A stretch of DNA of 64,000 nt from Berkiella sp964594635 (GTDB taxonomy: Bacteria; Pseudomonadota; Gammaproteobacteria; Berkiellales; Berkiellaceae), in the NCBI GenBank assembly GCA_964594635.1, contig CAZQMV010000002.1, positions 248,001 through 312,000 of the forward strand. The letters run 5' to 3'. Positions 1 to 9,532 of the stretch are shown piece after piece. The notes beneath the pieces were generated by a model, which saw nothing but the letters and a program-made list of their open reading frames with translations, did no database searches and was not told where the DNA came from. Position 1 is the first letter of the stretch. Each line of letters opens with the position of its first letter. Made by a program: the position numbers and the translations under genes.

Positions 1-401
1 CAACCTGTTGGACCAACAAATAAAACAAGACCGCTTTTTTCCATGATGATGTCCGACAATATCGTCGGTAAACCAAGGGATTCGATCGAAGGGATAACCG
101 TATGAATACGGCGAATGACCATGGACACTTCATTACGTTGGACAAAAATATTGACACGAAATCTGCCTAACCCTTCAATGGCTAAAGCCATATTCATTTC
201 CAGGCATTTTTCGAATTGCGTTATTTTATCCTTACCCATGATTTCGTAGGCAAGGTTTTTGACTTCACCTTCTTTTAAGCTTGTCTCATTGATAGGGTGC
301 AATTTACCATGTGCTTTAACAGAAGGCGGTGCTCCTGTACTTAAGTACAGATCGGAACCTTCTAGTTCCTTCATTTTAATAAGATAATCATTAAGCGCCA
401 T
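1..401 (-). CDS. pilU: Type IV pilus retraction ATPase PilU (5' part; truncated by window edge)
   Basis: The 133 N-terminal residues of a PilT/PilU-family hexameric ATPase that powers pilus retraction at the inner membrane. The visible part has the family start (a GSDLY stretch near residue 15, a PPSVKAHG strand), the FRVN strand, a RRIHTVIPS segment, and ends in VGPTG, the beginning of the Walker A loop. The wording around MVIRRI is closer to PilU than to PilT. The ATG at 401 is the natural start. The gene diverges from qmcA. The catalytic half lies outside the window, so PilU versus PilT is judged on the N-terminus only. Confidence 0.85.
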   Translation of the reverse strand, partial: MALNDYLIKMKELEGSDLYLSTGAPPSVKAHGKLHPINETSLKEGEVKNLAYEIMGKDKITQFEKCLEMNMALAIEGLGRFRVNIFVQRNEVSMVIRRIHTVIPSIESLGLPTILSDIIMEKSGLVLFVGPTG

Positions 402-545
402 TGTTATCCTCAGATCCCATGGTAGCGTTGCTATAATTAAGTTAACTAATTATTAAGAATATAGCCAAAAAAAGGACACGTTTGCACAAAGCACTGAAGG
501 TAAAGTAAGTGTTTTTATCATCAATCCCCTTAAGGAGAGATCTCG

Positions 546-1475
546 ATGGATTTTGGAAATGTTGCATTTTTGCTGGTCTTTTTGGCCATTGTTGTCATTA
601 TCATGGCGGTCAAACAAGTGCCGCAAGGATATGAGTGGACCGTTGAGCGCTTTGGACGTTACGTACAGACACTCCATCCTGGATTAACATTGATTGTGCC
701 TTTTATTGATAAAGTGGGCACGAAACTCAATATGATGGAACAAGTGCTGGATATTCCTTCGCAGGAAATTATTACCAAAGATAATGCGATGGTAAAAGTC
801 GATGGTATCTGTTTTTATCAAATTGTGGATGCCGCCAAAGCTGCCTATGAGGTCAGTGAACTAGATCGCGCCATTCGTAATTTAACCATGACCAATATTC
901 GTACCGTGTTAGGCTCAATGCAGCTCGATGAAGCATTGTCTAATCGTGATCATATCAATACAAGACTGTTAGCGGTTGTCGATGAAGCAACCATGCCTTG
1001 GGGCGTTAAAGTCACTCGTGTTGAAATCAAAGATATTAGTCCTCCTAAAGATCTCGCCAATGCGATGGCAGCACAAATGAAAGCAGAGCGAGAAAAGCGT
1101 GCTCGAATTTTAGAAGCTGAAGGTTTTCGAGCATCGGCTATCTTAAAAGCAGAAGGTGAAAAACAGGCAGTCGTGTTAGATGCTGAGGGTCGCAAAGAAG
1201 CGGCATTTCGTGATGCCGAAGCAAGAGAACGCTTAGCACAGGCAGAAGCTAAAGCGACCGAAGTGGTGTCTCAAGCAATTGCTGCGGGTAATATTAATGC
1301 CATTAATTATTTTGTTGCTCAACGTTATGTTGATGCTTTGGGTAAAATAGCCAGCGCTGATAACCAAAAGGTTATTCTGATGCCACTGGAAGCAGGAAAT
1401 GTGATTGGCTCCATTGCAGGGATTGGCGAAATTGCAAAACAAGCTTTTAGCAACCAAGCAAAGGATATTGTGTGA
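546..1475 (+). CDS. qmcA: SPFH/paraslipin membrane protein (QmcA-like)
   Basis: 309-residue stomatin/paraslipin. One N-terminal membrane helix (about residues 5-22) is followed by an SPFH (band 7) domain starting at VPQGYEWTVERFGRY, then a long Ala/Glu-rich coiled coil (about 175-240) typical of oligomerising flotillin-like proteins. Members assemble into ring or cage structures and organise membrane domains and proteases. A strong AAGGAGA ribosome site precedes the ATG. The downstream nfeD partner overlaps the stop, the usual pairing for this family. Length and domain order are normal. Confidence 0.9.
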   Translation: MDFGNVAFLLVFLAIVVIIMAVKQVPQGYEWTVERFGRYVQTLHPGLTLIVPFIDKVGTKLNMMEQVLDIPSQEIITKDNAMVKVDGICFYQIVDAAKAAYEVSELDRAIRNLTMTNIRTVLGSMQLDEALSNRDHINTRLLAVVDEATMPWGVKVTRVEIKDISPPKDLANAMAAQMKAEREKRARILEAEGFRASAILKAEGEKQAVVLDAEGRKEAAFRDAEARERLAQAEAKATEVVSQAIAAGNINAINYFVAQRYVDALGKIASADNQKVILMPLEAGNVIGSIAGIGEIAKQAFSNQAKDIV

Positions 1476-1924
1476 TGAAAGATCTTTTTACCCATTTGGT
1501 GTTTTGGCATTGGTTGGCCTTTGCTTTGATCCTTGGTATTTTAGATGTGGTATTAGGGGTAAATTTTCTGTTTGTTTGGTGTGGGCTTGCCGCAGCGCTT
1601 GTGGGTGTATTGCTATTGCTGATACCAAAATTAACCTGGGAATTCCAGTTTCTCATTTTTGGCATCGGTGTTTTAGCGAGTCTTTTTGGATGGCGCCACT
1701 TGAATAAAAAAACGGACAAAAAAACCGATCAACCAGAGTTGAATCGCCGTGCCAGACAATATATCGGTCGAACATTTACTCTTGATGTCCCGATTATCAA
1801 TGGTCGCGGCAAAGTCAGAGTGGATGATTCGCAATGGGTGGTTGAAGGTGTTGACATGGAAGTGGGCGCGACTGTAAAAGTAGTCGATGTAGATGGTGTG
1901 ATTTTGAAGGTTGAAAAAACATAA
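1475..1924 (+). CDS. NfeD-like membrane protein with C-terminal OB fold
   Basis: 149 residues (150 if the GTG three bases upstream is used). Three hydrophobic segments lie in the first 75 residues (around LAFALILGILDVVLG, FVWCGLAAALVGVLLLL and FLIFGIGVLAS), then a charged linker and a small OB-fold domain (GRTFTLDVPIINGRGKVRV...). This is the YbbK/NfeD class that partners SPFH proteins. The start overlaps the qmcA stop by one base (TGATG), implying translational coupling. The molecular role is not settled in the family; membrane-domain organisation with QmcA is inferred. Confidence 0.85.
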   Translation: MKDLFTHLVFWHWLAFALILGILDVVLGVNFLFVWCGLAAALVGVLLLLIPKLTWEFQFLIFGIGVLASLFGWRHLNKKTDKKTDQPELNRRARQYIGRTFTLDVPIINGRGKVRVDDSQWVVEGVDMEVGATVKVVDVDGVILKVEKT

Positions 1925-1927
1925 TCT

Positions 1928-4828
1928 ATGGAAGCTTCGGCGAAGGATACGCCCTTTTTAGCATTTTTGCAGACAATCCCTAGCGAGCTGCATGAAATCT
2001 GCAGACAACATTGGCAGCAATATGCTATTGCGGCTTCAAAATTGCAATATGATATTCCCACCGAACCCCGCTTTTTACAAGCTCTGTGGCTTGTATTGGC
2101 AATGAGTGATTTTGCCGCAAATGTGTTTATTAGGCATGTTGAATTTCCCGAGAAAATGTATCACTTATTGAATGAAGGCGCATTGTCACAACAGCGAGCG
2201 CTTCAGGATTGGCAAACGCATGCAAAAAACAGCATTGTCGATCAACCTTCTCTTATTGATGCCTTAAGGCTTTACCGCCAATACCACTTAACCTGTATTT
2301 TATGGCGCGATCTGCTGGGGCTCGACGATTTTAATCAGCATCTGAGTTCGCTTAGTATTTTAGCCGATACCATCATCCAGGAGACAGTCAATATCCTCTA
2401 TGGTTGGCAAGTCAGTGAATGGGGACAGCCACAAAATGATAAAGGAGAAGTACAACCCTTTTTGATTGTCGCCTTAGGAAAATTAGGGGGGAGTGAATTA
2501 AATTTTTCATCCGATATTGATTTAATGTTTACTTATCCGCAATCCGGAATGACGGCGGGGCAAAACCGCAGCATTTCTAATGAGCAATTTTTTATAAAAT
2601 TAGGTCAACAGTTCATTAAAGTCTTAACAGATGTGACACCAGATGGCTTTGTTTATCGTGTCGACATGCGTTTAAGGCCCCATGGACAAAGCGGAAATTT
2701 GGTGATGAATTTTTCAGCGTTAGAAAATTATTATCAATATCAAGGGCGTGACTGGGAACGCTATGCGCTGATCAAGGCAAGAGTGATAACGCCGAAAGAG
2801 GGAGGAGAAAAACTACTTGCTTTGTTGCAGCCCTTTATTTACCGACGTTACTTAGACTATGGTGCTTTTGGTGCTTTGCGTGACATGAAAGATTTAGTTG
2901 ATATGGAAGTTAAAAGGCGTAATAAAGAGAAAGATCTTAAATTAGGTAAAGGCGGGATCAGGCAAATAGAATTTTTAGCGCAGGCTATTCAGCTAATTAG
3001 AGGCGGAAGAGAGCCGCAGTTTAGAGAACAAAACTTGTTAAAAACTCTGAAGCTAATTGCCAATGCGGGTTATATTACACAAAGTGATTACCAAGAATTA
3101 AAAGAAGCCTATCTATTTTTACGTAAAGCAGAGCATCGGATCCAAATGGTGCATGATGCACAAAGTCATGCCTTGCCCAAAAATCTTGTTGATAGAACGC
3201 GTTTAACTTTTATGATGGGTTTTACAGATGATAAAGCATTTAAAAAAGCCTTAAAGCAGCACAATAATCAAGTGGTGAAACATTTTAATCTTATCGCAGC
3301 GCCAAAGACCCTGACAAATGAATCGACAGGAGTGTCACCTGCGCATTATAAATTTTTATGGTCAGAACTCCATGATAAAGAATCAGCTATCACCACGCTG
3401 CAAAAAATGGGATATGTGCAAGCGGAAGAAATTTGGGAACAATTACGATTATTTAAGCAAAGCCGTCTGATCCAATCACTCAAAAAGCAAGCAACTGCTC
3501 GCCTAAATGAAGTTGTGCCTGCTTTGTTGGTTTTATTAGAGAAAAAGCCTCGGCCACTTATTTTATTAGAAAGGATGTTACGGCTGATGCGCGCCATTGT
3601 GCGACGCTCTGCCTATTTATCCTTATTAATTGAAAGGCCTCAAATGTTAAAATATTTAGTCAATATCTGCGGTGCAAGCGAATGGATATTGATGCAGATA
3701 TGTTCGTACCCTGTTTTGCTGGATGAGTTGTTAAGCCCCCCTTCTTGGGAAGAAATGACGAGTCGATTGTATTTAGAGCAAATGTTAGCAGATCGCATGA
3801 AATGGATTGATGCTAATGATCTTGAATCACAAATGGAACATTTACGTCAGTTTAAATTAGGTTGTTTTTTATCATTAGCGGCTCTTGAGCTGCTAACCGA
3901 ACAATCGCTTGATATTGCAATGGCATTGAGTGATATCACGGAAGTGATATTAACAGAGGTCTATTATATCAGCTTGGAATTTATGTTAAAGCATTATGAA
4001 ATTCATGAATCATTGGAAGCGATTATCCAGCAAGTGCCATTTGGCATCGTCGCATATGGAAAATTAGGGGAAAGAGAACTCAATTATGCTTCTGATCTTG
4101 ATCTCGTCTTTCTCTTTGATGCAAAAGATGAAAGTAAAATGTTACAAGGCAAAGTGGCTTTAACCCCTGCTGAATTCAGTTTACGTTTAGCACAGCGGAT
4201 CATTCATATGTTGAATGTTCCGACTGCAACCGGAGTATTATATGAAGTTGATGTGCGCTTGCGACCAGGCGGAAGTGCTGGTTTATTGGTGAGTTCGTTA
4301 AGTGCTTACCAAAATTATCTGGAGCAACATGCTTGGACCTGGGAATTGCAAGCCTTAGTGAAGGCTCGAGCGATCATCGGGCCCAACGCTTTGCAGAAGA
4401 GCTTTGAAGATTGTCGTGCTCATGTGCTTCAACTGAAACGCTCATCTACGCAATTGGCCAAAGATATTGAGCAAATGCGTGAAAAAATGCATGACCATCG
4501 CCCATATTCTAAGCAAATGGATTTAAAAACAATGACGGGTGGGATTGCTGATATTGAATTTATTGTGCAATATCTTGTGCTGAAATTCGCTTATTTGCAT
4601 CCACCATTATTGAGTGAGCATAGTACAGTCACTTTATTACCTTTGCTCGCAGATTTTGAGTTGCTCGAAAAAAATAAGGCATCAGAATTGCTATCCATTT
4701 ATAGCCAATATCAAGTTTACTTGCGTCGACACATTTTGCAATCAGAATTAAAAGAGGCATCGCCCAGCTTTGTGAAAGAACGGGAAAGAGTGCAAAAAAT
4801 TTGGGAACACGTATTTCAGGAGCCTTGA
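1928..4828 (+). CDS. glnE: Bifunctional glutamine synthetase adenylyltransferase/adenylyl-removing enzyme
   Basis: 966 residues, normal for GlnE. It adds AMP to, or removes it from, glutamine synthetase in response to nitrogen status signalled by PII. Both nucleotidyltransferase cores are visible: GKLGGSELNFSSDIDLMF at about 184-201 (deadenylylation half) and GKLGERELNYASDLDLVF at about 706-723 (adenylylation half), each followed by its LRPxGxxGxLV strand. Both Asp-x-Asp metal sites are intact, so both activities should be present. The ribosome site is weak. glnE followed by ilvE and waaF is the same order as in Pseudomonas. Confidence 0.96.
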   Translation: MEASAKDTPFLAFLQTIPSELHEICRQHWQQYAIAASKLQYDIPTEPRFLQALWLVLAMSDFAANVFIRHVEFPEKMYHLLNEGALSQQRALQDWQTHAKNSIVDQPSLIDALRLYRQYHLTCILWRDLLGLDDFNQHLSSLSILADTIIQETVNILYGWQVSEWGQPQNDKGEVQPFLIVALGKLGGSELNFSSDIDLMFTYPQSGMTAGQNRSISNEQFFIKLGQQFIKVLTDVTPDGFVYRVDMRLRPHGQSGNLVMNFSALENYYQYQGRDWERYALIKARVITPKEGGEKLLALLQPFIYRRYLDYGAFGALRDMKDLVDMEVKRRNKEKDLKLGKGGIRQIEFLAQAIQLIRGGREPQFREQNLLKTLKLIANAGYITQSDYQELKEAYLFLRKAEHRIQMVHDAQSHALPKNLVDRTRLTFMMGFTDDKAFKKALKQHNNQVVKHFNLIAAPKTLTNESTGVSPAHYKFLWSELHDKESAITTLQKMGYVQAEEIWEQLRLFKQSRLIQSLKKQATARLNEVVPALLVLLEKKPRPLILLERMLRLMRAIVRRSAYLSLLIERPQMLKYLVNICGASEWILMQICSYPVLLDELLSPPSWEEMTSRLYLEQMLADRMKWIDANDLESQMEHLRQFKLGCFLSLAALELLTEQSLDIAMALSDITEVILTEVYYISLEFMLKHYEIHESLEAIIQQVPFGIVAYGKLGERELNYASDLDLVFLFDAKDESKMLQGKVALTPAEFSLRLAQRIIHMLNVPTATGVLYEVDVRLRPGGSAGLLVSSLSAYQNYLEQHAWTWELQALVKARAIIGPNALQKSFEDCRAHVLQLKRSSTQLAKDIEQMREKMHDHRPYSKQMDLKTMTGGIADIEFIVQYLVLKFAYLHPPLLSEHSTVTLLPLLADFELLEKNKASELLSIYSQYQVYLRRHILQSELKEASPSFVKERERVQKIWEHVFQEP

Positions 4829-4919
4829 ATCAGTAGGCTCGTTGGCTCGCCATGATTGTGTTTTGAGATCAAAGCGTTATAATCAGGTAACCCGCAGGCA
4901 AGCAAAAAGGAATCGTTCG

Positions 4920-5849
4920 ATGACAATGGCCCAAAAGGATGGATTTATTTGGTTTGATGGCCAATTAGTGCCATGGAAAGATGCGAACATCCATGTATTA
5001 ACCCACAGTCTGCATTATGGGATGGGCATATTTGAAGGATTGCGTGCTTACCCTACTTCCGAAGGTCCCGCAATATTTCGCCTTGAAGATCATACCGATC
5101 GTTTTTTTCGCTCAGCGCATATTATGAATATGCCAATGCCGTTTGATAAAAAAACGTTAAATAATGCTCAATGTGAAGTTATCTCAAAAAATAATTTATC
5201 GAACGGTTATATTCGCCCAATTTGTTTTTATGGTAGCGAAGGGATGGGACTACGAGCCGATAATTTAAAATCACATGTAGCGATTGCTGCTTGGGAGTGG
5301 GGAGCCTATTTAGGCAAGGAAGGCTTAGAGAAAGGGATCAAGGTTCGCACTTCCTCTTATACAAGGCATCACGTCAACATTATGATGTGCAAAGCGAAAG
5401 CAACTGGAAACTATGTAAATTCCATGTTGGCCTTGTCTGAAGCACTGCAAAGCGGTTGCGATGAAGCCTTATTATTAGATCCAGAAGGTTATGTTGCAGA
5501 AGGTAGCGGTGAAAACTTCTTTCTTATCCGCAATGGCATCCTTTATACCCCACAATTAACGTCTTGCTTAGAAGGTGTTACGCGCGCAACCATTATAACC
5601 TTCGCAGAAGAAATGGGGATGCAAGTGCAAGAGCGTTCTATTACGCGTGATGAAGTCTATGTTGCAGATGAGTGCTTTTTTACGGGAACAGCAGCAGAAG
5701 TCACGCCTATCCGCGAGGTAGATGGACGTCAAATTGGTAATGGTGCTCGTGGGCCCTTAACCGAAAAGTTACAAGCGCTTTATTTTGACCAGGTATATGG
5801 AAGAAAAGTTAGTCATCCAGAATGGCTTACTTATGTTAATAAACGTTAG
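4920..5849 (+). CDS. ilvE: Branched-chain amino acid aminotransferase
   Basis: Fold-type IV PLP aminotransferase that makes Leu, Ile and Val from their keto acids using glutamate. I start it at the ATG at 4920, preceded by AAAAGGAA, giving 309 residues, the usual IlvE length; an upstream in-frame TTG at 4842 would add 26 atypical residues. Family features seen: HYGMGIFEGLRAY near the N-terminus, the Lys in CKAKATGNYVNS, the EGSGENFF loop and FFTGTAAEVTP near the C-terminus. Its presence shows the organism keeps at least the last step of branched-chain synthesis. Confidence 0.95.
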   Translation: MTMAQKDGFIWFDGQLVPWKDANIHVLTHSLHYGMGIFEGLRAYPTSEGPAIFRLEDHTDRFFRSAHIMNMPMPFDKKTLNNAQCEVISKNNLSNGYIRPICFYGSEGMGLRADNLKSHVAIAAWEWGAYLGKEGLEKGIKVRTSSYTRHHVNIMMCKAKATGNYVNSMLALSEALQSGCDEALLLDPEGYVAEGSGENFFLIRNGILYTPQLTSCLEGVTRATIITFAEEMGMQVQERSITRDEVYVADECFFTGTAAEVTPIREVDGRQIGNGARGPLTEKLQALYFDQVYGRKVSHPEWLTYVNKR

Positions 5850-5915
5850 GACCTGTCCCTAAAGTTTAGGCCCTAGTACAATAAGGCCTCTTTGCATTTC
5901 ATATAAAGGGTTGCT

Positions 5916-6125
5916 ATGGACTCGCATGAAAAAAAATTAGCTGCCAGCGCAGCCAAGTTATATAAAGTTAGTAAGAAAGATTTGCCTTTGTCGTGCCCTA
6001 TGCCAGAAATGGTATTGTGGAATGCACATCCAAGAGTGTACCTACCAATTGAGAAAACTGGCAAAGCTAGTTGCCCATATTGTGGAGCTGCTTTTGTGCT
6101 CACGGATGAAACCCAAGCCACTTAG
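5916..6125 (+). CDS. Small zinc-finger protein (zf-CHCC type)
   Basis: 69 residues. The C-terminal half carries the zf-CHCC pattern: SCPMPEMVLWNAHPRVYLPI followed by CPYCG, giving a Cys...His...Cys-x2-Cys metal site like that of the mitochondrial complex I subunit NDUFS6. Family members are small zinc proteins of unknown detailed function, often found beside waaF/ilvE in gammaproteobacteria. AAAGGG precedes the ATG. Real gene despite its size. Confidence 0.85.
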   Translation: MDSHEKKLAASAAKLYKVSKKDLPLSCPMPEMVLWNAHPRVYLPIEKTGKASCPYCGAAFVLTDETQAT

Positions 6126-6208
6126 CGAAGAAATATGCTCGCAAGTACTTATTTTGCTCCAAATATGTGACAAAATCTGTTAGGTTTCGTTTCCTTGGAC
6201 CGTGATTG

Positions 6209-7231
6209 ATGAGGTCACATTTGGTTGATAGAACATTAATAATCGGCCCATCTTGGGTGGGTGATATGGTAATGGCGCAGGCCTTGTTTAAGGCAATCAA
6301 GCTTCGTTATCCACAAACTCGCATCGACGTGCTAGCTCCACAATGGAGTAGCTCTTTAACGGCTCGTATGCCTGAAGTATCTGCCAGTATTTCAATGTCG
6401 CTGAAGCATGGTGAATTTGGTTTTTCAGAAAGAAGAAAGCTAGCTAAGAAATTAAAGACAGAAAACTATCAGCATTGCTACGTCCTGCCCAATTCCTGGA
6501 AATCTGCTTTGATCCCATTTTGGGCCAAGATCCCAAACCGAGTGGGTTGGCGAGGTGAATGGCGTTACGGTTTATTAAATGATGTACGTGTTTTAGATAA
6601 GAAGCGCTACCCCCTAATGGTTGAACGCTATCTGGCGCTTGGCAATCAAAAAGGCGTCGCATTACCCTCTCTTCGTCCCAGTCTTATTGCACAGCAAGAC
6701 AATACAGAAGTTGCACTTGCAAAATATGGGCTGTCACAGAATAGGCCGATACTGGTGCTGTGCCCAGGAGCGGAGTTCGGTCCTTCTAAGCGCTGGCCAG
6801 AAGAACATTATGCTGCTTTTGCCAATCGCTATATCGCAAAAGGTTGGCAAGTTTGGATTTTTGGCTCAGCCAAAGACACGGATGTTGCCAAGAAAATACA
6901 AACGCAAACACAAAATCAAGCGATTGACTTAACGGGACGCACTTCATTGGGTGATGCAATTGATTTAATGTCGCTTGCGAAATTAGTGTTAACCAATGAT
7001 TCTGGCTTAATGCATATTGCTGCAGCACTGAATATTCCCTTGGTCGCCGTGTATGGTTCAACCTCGCCAGGATTCACACCGCCCCTTAGTGACAAGGTTA
7101 AAATAGTGCAAGAGAAAATCGCTTGCAGTCCTTGCTTTAAAAGAACCTGTCCTTTGAAGCATCATCAATGCATGCAGCGCTTATCCGTTGACACCGCGTT
7201 ACAAGCCGCGCAAGCGTTGGTTAGCCTATGA
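6209..7231 (+). CDS. waaF: ADP-heptose:LPS heptosyltransferase II
   Basis: About 340 residues, glycosyltransferase family 9. It transfers the second L-glycero-D-manno-heptose to the inner core of lipopolysaccharide on the cytoplasmic face of the inner membrane. The N-terminus reads IIGPSWVGDMVMAQ, closely matching E. coli WaaF, and it has the WRGEWRYGLLND and LTNDSGLMHIAAAL motifs. I prefer the ATG at 6209 over the TTG at 6206; the ribosome site is weak. Its stop overlaps the waaC start (ATGA), so the two are coupled. Confidence 0.95.
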   Translation: MRSHLVDRTLIIGPSWVGDMVMAQALFKAIKLRYPQTRIDVLAPQWSSSLTARMPEVSASISMSLKHGEFGFSERRKLAKKLKTENYQHCYVLPNSWKSALIPFWAKIPNRVGWRGEWRYGLLNDVRVLDKKRYPLMVERYLALGNQKGVALPSLRPSLIAQQDNTEVALAKYGLSQNRPILVLCPGAEFGPSKRWPEEHYAAFANRYIAKGWQVWIFGSAKDTDVAKKIQTQTQNQAIDLTGRTSLGDAIDLMSLAKLVLTNDSGLMHIAAALNIPLVAVYGSTSPGFTPPLSDKVKIVQEKIACSPCFKRTCPLKHHQCMQRLSVDTALQAAQALVSL

Positions 7232-8295
7232 AAAAAGTGTTGATCGTCAAAATGTCTTCTATGGGTGATGTGATCCATACATTACCTGCAATAACGGATG
7301 CTAAAGCTGCTTACCCTGATATTCAATTTGATTGGGTAGTAGAGCCTGGTTTCGCTGAGATCCCAAGCTGGCATCCTGCTGTCAATAAAGTGATTAGTGC
7401 CCCTTTGCGTCAATTTCGTAAAATGCCTTGGCAGTCATTTAAACAAGGCCAATGGGGCCGCTTGATCAAGCAAATCAGAGAAAATCGTTATGATTTAATC
7501 ATCGATGCACAAGGATTATTTAAAAGTGCCATCGTGGCTTATTTCGCGAAAGGCAAACATGCAGGATTGCATTATCAAAGCGCACGTGAAAAATGGGCCA
7601 GCCTTTTGTATCAAAAAAGAGTCATTGTGCCTTGGCAACAGCATGCGGTTGAGCGAGTAAGACAGTTATTTGCTAAAGCGCTTGATTATTCGTTGCCCAA
7701 AACAGCACCGCAATATGGTATTGATGTCAATCGTTTGCCGGCGCTAACCCATGGGGCACAGACAATTCTTTTCTTGCATGGAACCACATGGCCTACCAAG
7801 CACTGGCCACAAACTTTTTGGGAACAGCTTGCCTACATTGTGGGTGAACAGGGTTACCAAGTATTGTTGCCTTGGGGAAATGAATCAGAAAAGACGCGTT
7901 CACTCGCGATTAAACAATATTGTGAGAGCCATGGTGCGAAGATTGTGCCCATGGTATTACCAAAACACACGTTAGCTGAATTAACCACTTTATTAAGTCA
8001 AGCAAAAGGCGTTGTGGCAGTTGATACTGGGTTAGGCCATATGGCAGCAGCGATGGCTGCACCGACGGTCTCACTTTATGGACCTACCGCCGCACAACTA
8101 ACAGGAGCTTATGGTCCTTGGCAACAGCATATGAGTAGCACTTTAGCGTGTTCCCCTTGTTTTGGGCGCGAGTGTAAGCAAGGGCAAGCGTTTGCGATTA
8201 TGCCCCCTTGTTTTGAGAGTATAGCGCCAAGAACGGTATGGCAAAATTTACAAAAATTGATGAAAGAACACCAAATATCCCATGCGAATCAATAA
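7228..8295 (+). CDS. waaC: LPS heptosyltransferase I
   Basis: 355 residues, glycosyltransferase family 9, adding the first heptose to Kdo2-lipid A. Features seen: the start KKVLIVKMSSMGDVIHTLPA, the HGTTWPTKHWP nucleotide-sugar loop, and VAVDTGLGHMAAAMAAPTVSLYGPT near residue 260-290. It overlaps waaF by 4 bases and the following ligase-like gene by 14 bases, so waaF-waaC-ligase form one transcript. About 30 residues longer than E. coli WaaC, mainly toward the C-terminus. Confidence 0.94.
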   Translation: MKKVLIVKMSSMGDVIHTLPAITDAKAAYPDIQFDWVVEPGFAEIPSWHPAVNKVISAPLRQFRKMPWQSFKQGQWGRLIKQIRENRYDLIIDAQGLFKSAIVAYFAKGKHAGLHYQSAREKWASLLYQKRVIVPWQQHAVERVRQLFAKALDYSLPKTAPQYGIDVNRLPALTHGAQTILFLHGTTWPTKHWPQTFWEQLAYIVGEQGYQVLLPWGNESEKTRSLAIKQYCESHGAKIVPMVLPKHTLAELTTLLSQAKGVVAVDTGLGHMAAAMAAPTVSLYGPTAAQLTGAYGPWQQHMSSTLACSPCFGRECKQGQAFAIMPPCFESIAPRTVWQNLQKLMKEHQISHANQ

Positions 8296-9520
8296 ATCAT
8301 TTATAGAACTTTCAGATCCGAAGTGGGATAAGCTTGGACAAGCAAGCGCAATCGCCTTGGCTTTTGTAATACCTATTTCCACAGCGATCACCACTATTTT
8401 AGTCGTGTTGACTTTTTTAGCTTGGCTTCTTGGCCCCAATCATGCGAATAAGAAAAGTATTTTATCCCATCATCCCTTAGTGATGTGGATTTATGCTCTC
8501 ATTTTGTTATCCATTATAGGTATGTTTTACTCAGCGGGCGATGAAGAGTCGATACGCCGCAGCTTAATTGATTACTTACGTCTGGGTGTCATTCCCATAT
8601 TGATGTATTTCTATCAAGACAAAAAAATTGGCCGTTTAGCATTATGGGCATTTGCTTTCGCCATGATATTTACGATGATACTGGCATTTGGCAAAGTGTA
8701 CGCAGGCCTACCTATTGGCACAAAATATCCTATGGGGGCGGTATTTAAGAGTCATATTAAAACAAGCTTCTTTATGGCGATTGCGGCCTTTTATTTGGCC
8801 TCACAATGTAAATATTTACCTCGTTATCGCCCTGCATTAATCATTGTTGTTGCCTTGATGGTTTATTATTTACTTTTTATGAGTGTCGGCAGAATTGGCT
8901 ATATTACATTGGTGCTGTGTTTACTGACTTTGGCATGGCAATGGTATCGTTTAAAAGGCATATTCATTGCAACGTGTCTTGCCTTTGTCATGCTGAGTGG
9001 GGCCTACTTTACCTCTCCCGTCTTATCAGATCGCGTGAATTTATTGGTTCAAGATATCGACTTTTACAAACAAGGCGGACGCTTGCTTGAGTCTTCATTA
9101 GGCTCCAGGCTAGAGTTTGCGAAAACGAGCTCGGCACTTTTTATACAAAAACCGCTTGTTGGTTGGGGTACCGGAAGTTACGGTGCTGCTTACTCAGAGT
9201 ATCATCAAGGTGAAAACACCTTATTGACGGATAACCCGCATAACGAATATTTGCGTATTGCAGTTGAACTGGGAATTGTAGGTCTTGGCCTATTGCTAGG
9301 ACTATTCTTTCGTCAATGGCAACTGACAAGACAGATGCCATTAGACTTGCGAGGCTTTTGCCAAGGTGTGCTTTTAACATTTATGCTGGGTTGCATGCTC
9401 AATTCTTGGTTAAAGGACTTTGCAGAAGGCTATTTCTTTTGCTTAATGACGGCCATTTGTTTTGCGATGGTCCCTTTACCCAGTCGCAAGCTAACGGCAA
9501 AAGCTGTACTTTTACATTAA
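8282..9520 (+). CDS. O-antigen ligase family membrane protein (WaaL-like)
   Basis: 412 residues with about ten to twelve hydrophobic helices. A large loop after residue 240 contains the Wzy_C/WaaL signature with the presumed catalytic His320 in DNPHNEYLRIAVELG. WaaL enzymes join undecaprenyl-linked O-polysaccharide to the lipid A core in the periplasm. Ligase and Wzy polymerase share this fold; position inside the core cluster, overlapping waaC, favours ligase. No O-antigen polymerisation genes are visible here, so what it ligates is unknown. Confidence 0.8.
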   Translation: MRINKSFIELSDPKWDKLGQASAIALAFVIPISTAITTILVVLTFLAWLLGPNHANKKSILSHHPLVMWIYALILLSIIGMFYSAGDEESIRRSLIDYLRLGVIPILMYFYQDKKIGRLALWAFAFAMIFTMILAFGKVYAGLPIGTKYPMGAVFKSHIKTSFFMAIAAFYLASQCKYLPRYRPALIIVVALMVYYLLFMSVGRIGYITLVLCLLTLAWQWYRLKGIFIATCLAFVMLSGAYFTSPVLSDRVNLLVQDIDFYKQGGRLLESSLGSRLEFAKTSSALFIQKPLVGWGTGSYGAAYSEYHQGENTLLTDNPHNEYLRIAVELGIVGLGLLLGLFFRQWQLTRQMPLDLRGFCQGVLLTFMLGCMLNSWLKDFAEGYFFCLMTAICFAMVPLPSRKLTAKAVLLH

Positions 9521-9532
9521 CGAGTAATAACC

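Noticed and set aside
432..437. TATAAT between pilU and qmcA
   Set aside because: No matching -35 at 16-18 bases on the plus strand; probably chance in AT-rich DNA.
5858..5870. Small palindrome CCTAAA-G-TTTAGG after ilvE
   Set aside because: Too short and without a T-run to call a terminator, and no second copy was seen to call a repeat.
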